Shown: one piece after another, positions 6,054 to 7,636 of the stretch
Layout of the letters: each line of letters opens with the position of its first letter
How positions within the stretch are numbered: position 1 is the stretch's first letter
Source of the DNA: Chloroflexales bacterium
GTDB taxonomy: Bacteria > Chloroflexota > Chloroflexia > Chloroflexales > Chloroflexaceae
Assembly: GCA_013336035.1 (NCBI GenBank)
Contig: JAAXUL010000361.1
Coordinates: forward strand, 1-7,636
DNA length: 7,636 bases
Reading direction: 5' to 3'
The notes under the pieces: model-generated
What the model was told of the DNA's origin: nothing
Database searches by the model: none
What the model saw: the letters and a program-made list of their open reading frames with translations, nothing else
Program-made: the position numbers and the translations under genes

Positions 6054-7406
6054 CTACTGCTGCTGCACGAGGGAGCCCTGGGCCTCGATCGCCGCGTCGT
6101 AGAGGGCCGCGGTGATATCGGCCTCGGGCTGAGTGATCACCTTCTCGAGCAGCTTGGTCAGGGCCGGGGCGCCGGACTGGCCCCAGGTGGGCACCGAGGT
6201 GTAGGCCCGCGGCACCAGATGCTCGAGCTCGCCCAGCCACACGCCCTCGATCGGGTCCTTGTCCAGCCCCGCGGCCTCGGCCACCGAGCGCACCGTCGGC
6301 AGGCCCCAGTCCTTCCAGACCTCGGCGCCCTCTTTGCCAACGTAGAAGCGCAGGAAGCGCCAGGCCGCCTCGCGGTGCTGGCTAAGCGATGAGATGCCGA
6401 AGCCGCCCCAGAGCAGGATGTTGGCCTGGCGCACCTTGCCCGGCATCCCAGCCACGCCCAGCTCAATGGCCGGGTTCTTGCGCAGGTTCGCCTGAGGCCA
6501 GCGCCCAAACACCCGCATCGCGGCCAGGCCGCGCTCGAACTGGTCGTTGCCCTCGGCGAAGGGGCTCAGGTTGGCGGGGATGGGCGCGACCTTATAGGTG
6601 TGGTACAGGTCGTGGTAGAACTGGAGCGCCTCGACCGACTGGGGTGAGTCCATATAGCCGAGGAAGCCAGCCCCATCGGCGCTGACCAGCTGGCCACCGG
6701 CGGCGGCGACCCAGTACTCGAAGCCGGTCGTCCAGTTGCCCGTAAGCTGCACGCCCCAGAGGTCGGTCGTCCCGTCGCCGTCGGTGTCCTTCGTCAGCGC
6801 CTGGGCGGTGCGCAAGAAGTCGTCCCAGCTCCATCCCGGCTGGGGGTACGGCACGCCGTACTGGTCGAAAAGCTTCTTATTGTAGTAGACGGCCAGTGGC
6901 GTAAAGTCCTTCGGCAGCAGGTACTGGCTGCCAGCCCAGCGGCCCGGCTCAAGCACACCCGGCAGGTAGATCTTGGTGTCGAGCGGGTACTCGGCGCCGA
7001 CAATGTAGTCGTCCAGCGACACCAGGGCTTTGCGGTCGACGAAGGACGGCACGGCATCGTCGCCGATCTGCAGGATATCGGGCGGGTTGCCGGTGGCGAT
7101 CTGATCGAAGATCAGCTGGTAGTAGTCGCCGCTGCCCACAGGCTCGAGCTGAATCTGGATATCGGGGTTGGCGGCCTCGAAGCGGGCGATGATCTCGTGG
7201 TGCGGGGCCAGGCCATCGCCTAAATCGCCGGTGCCCACCCGCAGCAGAGTCTTTCCTGCATCGAGCGGCCGCTGCGCCGTAGGCGTTGCGATAGTCCCTA
7301 CAGTGGGCTCAGGGGCCACGGTGCGCGCGGACTGTCCGGGGCTGCACGCCCCCAGCGTAGCGGCCAACAGCGGCAAGAGTATTAGGGCTAGTGCTTGGCG
7401 CTTCAT
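6054..7406 (-). CDS. Extracellular solute-binding lipoprotein, sugar-type ABC transporter (family 1)
   Basis: The 450-residue product begins with a lipoprotein signal: MKR, a hydrophobic stretch and the lipobox LGAC, giving a lipid-modified Cys21. A Ser/Thr/Pro-rich linker follows (about 22-50). The rest is a type-1 solute-binding fold of the maltose/sugar class: IIARFEAANPDIQIQLEPV near 72-90, the TGNPPDILQIGDD segment (105-117), PLAVYYNKKLFDQYGV (170-185), PGWSWDDFLRTAQAL, and GFGISSLSQHREAAWRFLRFYV near the C-terminus. DTDGDGTTD (207-215) is an EF-hand-like Ca2+ loop seen in many members. It would capture a carbohydrate outside the membrane and deliver it to an ABC permease; the substrate cannot be told. 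The start is secure: AGGAGA sits seven bases ahead of the ATG. No permease or ATPase gene lies next to it within the window: downstream is convergent nhaA, and upstream to the edge nothing recognisable. The partner permease may lie elsewhere or beyond the right edge. Confidence 0.92.
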   Translation of the reverse strand: MKRQALALILLPLLAATLGACSPGQSARTVAPEPTVGTIATPTAQRPLDAGKTLLRVGTGDLGDGLAPHHEIIARFEAANPDIQIQLEPVGSGDYYQLIFDQIATGNPPDILQIGDDAVPSFVDRKALVSLDDYIVGAEYPLDTKIYLPGVLEPGRWAGSQYLLPKDFTPLAVYYNKKLFDQYGVPYPQPGWSWDDFLRTAQALTKDTDGDGTTDLWGVQLTGNWTTGFEYWVAAAGGQLVSADGAGFLGYMDSPQSVEALQFYHDLYHTYKVAPIPANLSPFAEGNDQFERGLAAMRVFGRWPQANLRKNPAIELGVAGMPGKVRQANILLWGGFGISSLSQHREAAWRFLRFYVGKEGAEVWKDWGLPTVRSVAEAAGLDKDPIEGVWLGELEHLVPRAYTSVPTWGQSGAPALTKLLEKVITQPEADITAALYDAAIEAQGSLVQQQ

Positions 7407-7412
7407 TATTGT

Positions 7413-7431
7413 TCTCCTAGCAGCAATTATA
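7413..7431 (-). promoter_or_regulatory. -10 box and Shine-Dalgarno of the solute-binding protein gene
   Basis: On the minus strand a perfect TATAAT (7431-7426) is followed eight bases later by AGGAGA (7418-7413), seven bases ahead of the ATG at 7406. Transcription would start close to the Shine-Dalgarno, giving a very short leader of about 13 nt. No good -35 is seen at normal spacing; GATTAC occupies the expected place. The -10 may therefore depend on an activator, or the true start may be farther upstream. Confidence 0.45.
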
Positions 7432-7535
7432 CTGCCTAGAGCGCATGTGTAATCAGCCCTTTACCGCCCTGATGTGCCGCTGAGACCGCTCTCACCGCCC
7501 GGTAGCCGGGGGTGTGACCATAACGTGTGGATGGC

Positions 7536-7636
7536 TCATGCGGCTTGCCGCAGCAGCATTTCTTCAGGTAAGGCTGCGGTAGTGGTGCCATAGAGGCGCT
7601 GATGTTGCTGCTGACGATGAAAGCACCAATAGGCAT
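7536..7636 (-). CDS. Possible C-terminal tail of an unidentified gene (runs off right edge)
   Basis: The minus-strand frame starting at 7634 is open from the window edge to TGA at 7538-7536 and reads YWCFHRQQQHQRLYGTTT followed by an Ala/Leu/Glu-rich end, 32 residues in all. The aromatic and Gln/His/Arg-rich composition differs from the neighbouring genes and could be the end of a transposase or another enzyme, but I recognise no family. A second minus frame (7436-7636) is also open with a CCCGKPH cluster; neither can be chosen with confidence. Between 7440 and 7535 I see only a short TGAGA/TCTCA inverted repeat (7481-7494) with no T-run. Confidence 0.22.
   Translation of the reverse strand, partial: AYWCFHRQQQHQRLYGTTTAALPEEMLLRQAA

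Overview
The window is GC-rich and densely coding, with strong third-position G/C bias. I read it as part of a bacterial chromosome, most likely a Chloroflexota (filamentous anoxygenic phototroph or Kouleothrix/Roseiflexus-like) genome. That placement is inference from composition, from the stand-alone STAND ATPase with TPR tail, and from the lipoprotein sugar-binding protein. No marker gene in the window fixes it.

Layout from left to right. (1) Bases 2-334 hold the C-terminal end of tryptophan synthase beta (trpB). It overlaps by one base (TGATG) the start of a diacylglycerol/sphingosine-kinase-like lipid kinase (334-1254), so the two look translationally coupled. (2) Convergent to these, with only 18 bp between stops, is a large minus-strand gene (1273-3909) for an AAA/STAND-type ATPase followed by a TPR array, with no recognisable output domain. 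(3) Upstream of it, also on the minus strand, lies a small helical protein gene (4041-4292) with a good Shine-Dalgarno, a hairpin terminator and a 5'-leader hairpin. (4) A 383-bp intergenic region (4293-4675) carries two divergent extended -10 promoters. On the plus side it also holds a roughly 200-nt nhaA leader with the organisation of a transcriptional riboswitch: a closing helix enclosing two hairpins, whose 3' strand is also the 5' strand of an intrinsic terminator with a seven-T tract. (5) nhaA (4676-6033) encodes a Na+/H+ antiporter, interrupted by a one-base deletion near base 5872 that shifts the last two membrane helices out of frame. (6) Convergent to nhaA, 20 bp away, is a minus-strand lipoprotein solute-binding protein of a sugar-type ABC transporter (6054-7406) with its own -10 box and Shine-Dalgarno but no permease gene beside it. 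(7) The last ~230 bp hold no recognised gene, only a possible unidentified C-terminal coding tail running off the right edge.

The genes do not form one pathway. The most interesting part is the nhaA leader. It fits a ligand-responsive attenuator, possibly sensing Na+ or Li+ as known leaders of cation-antiporter genes do, but I could not match it to a named RNA class by eye.
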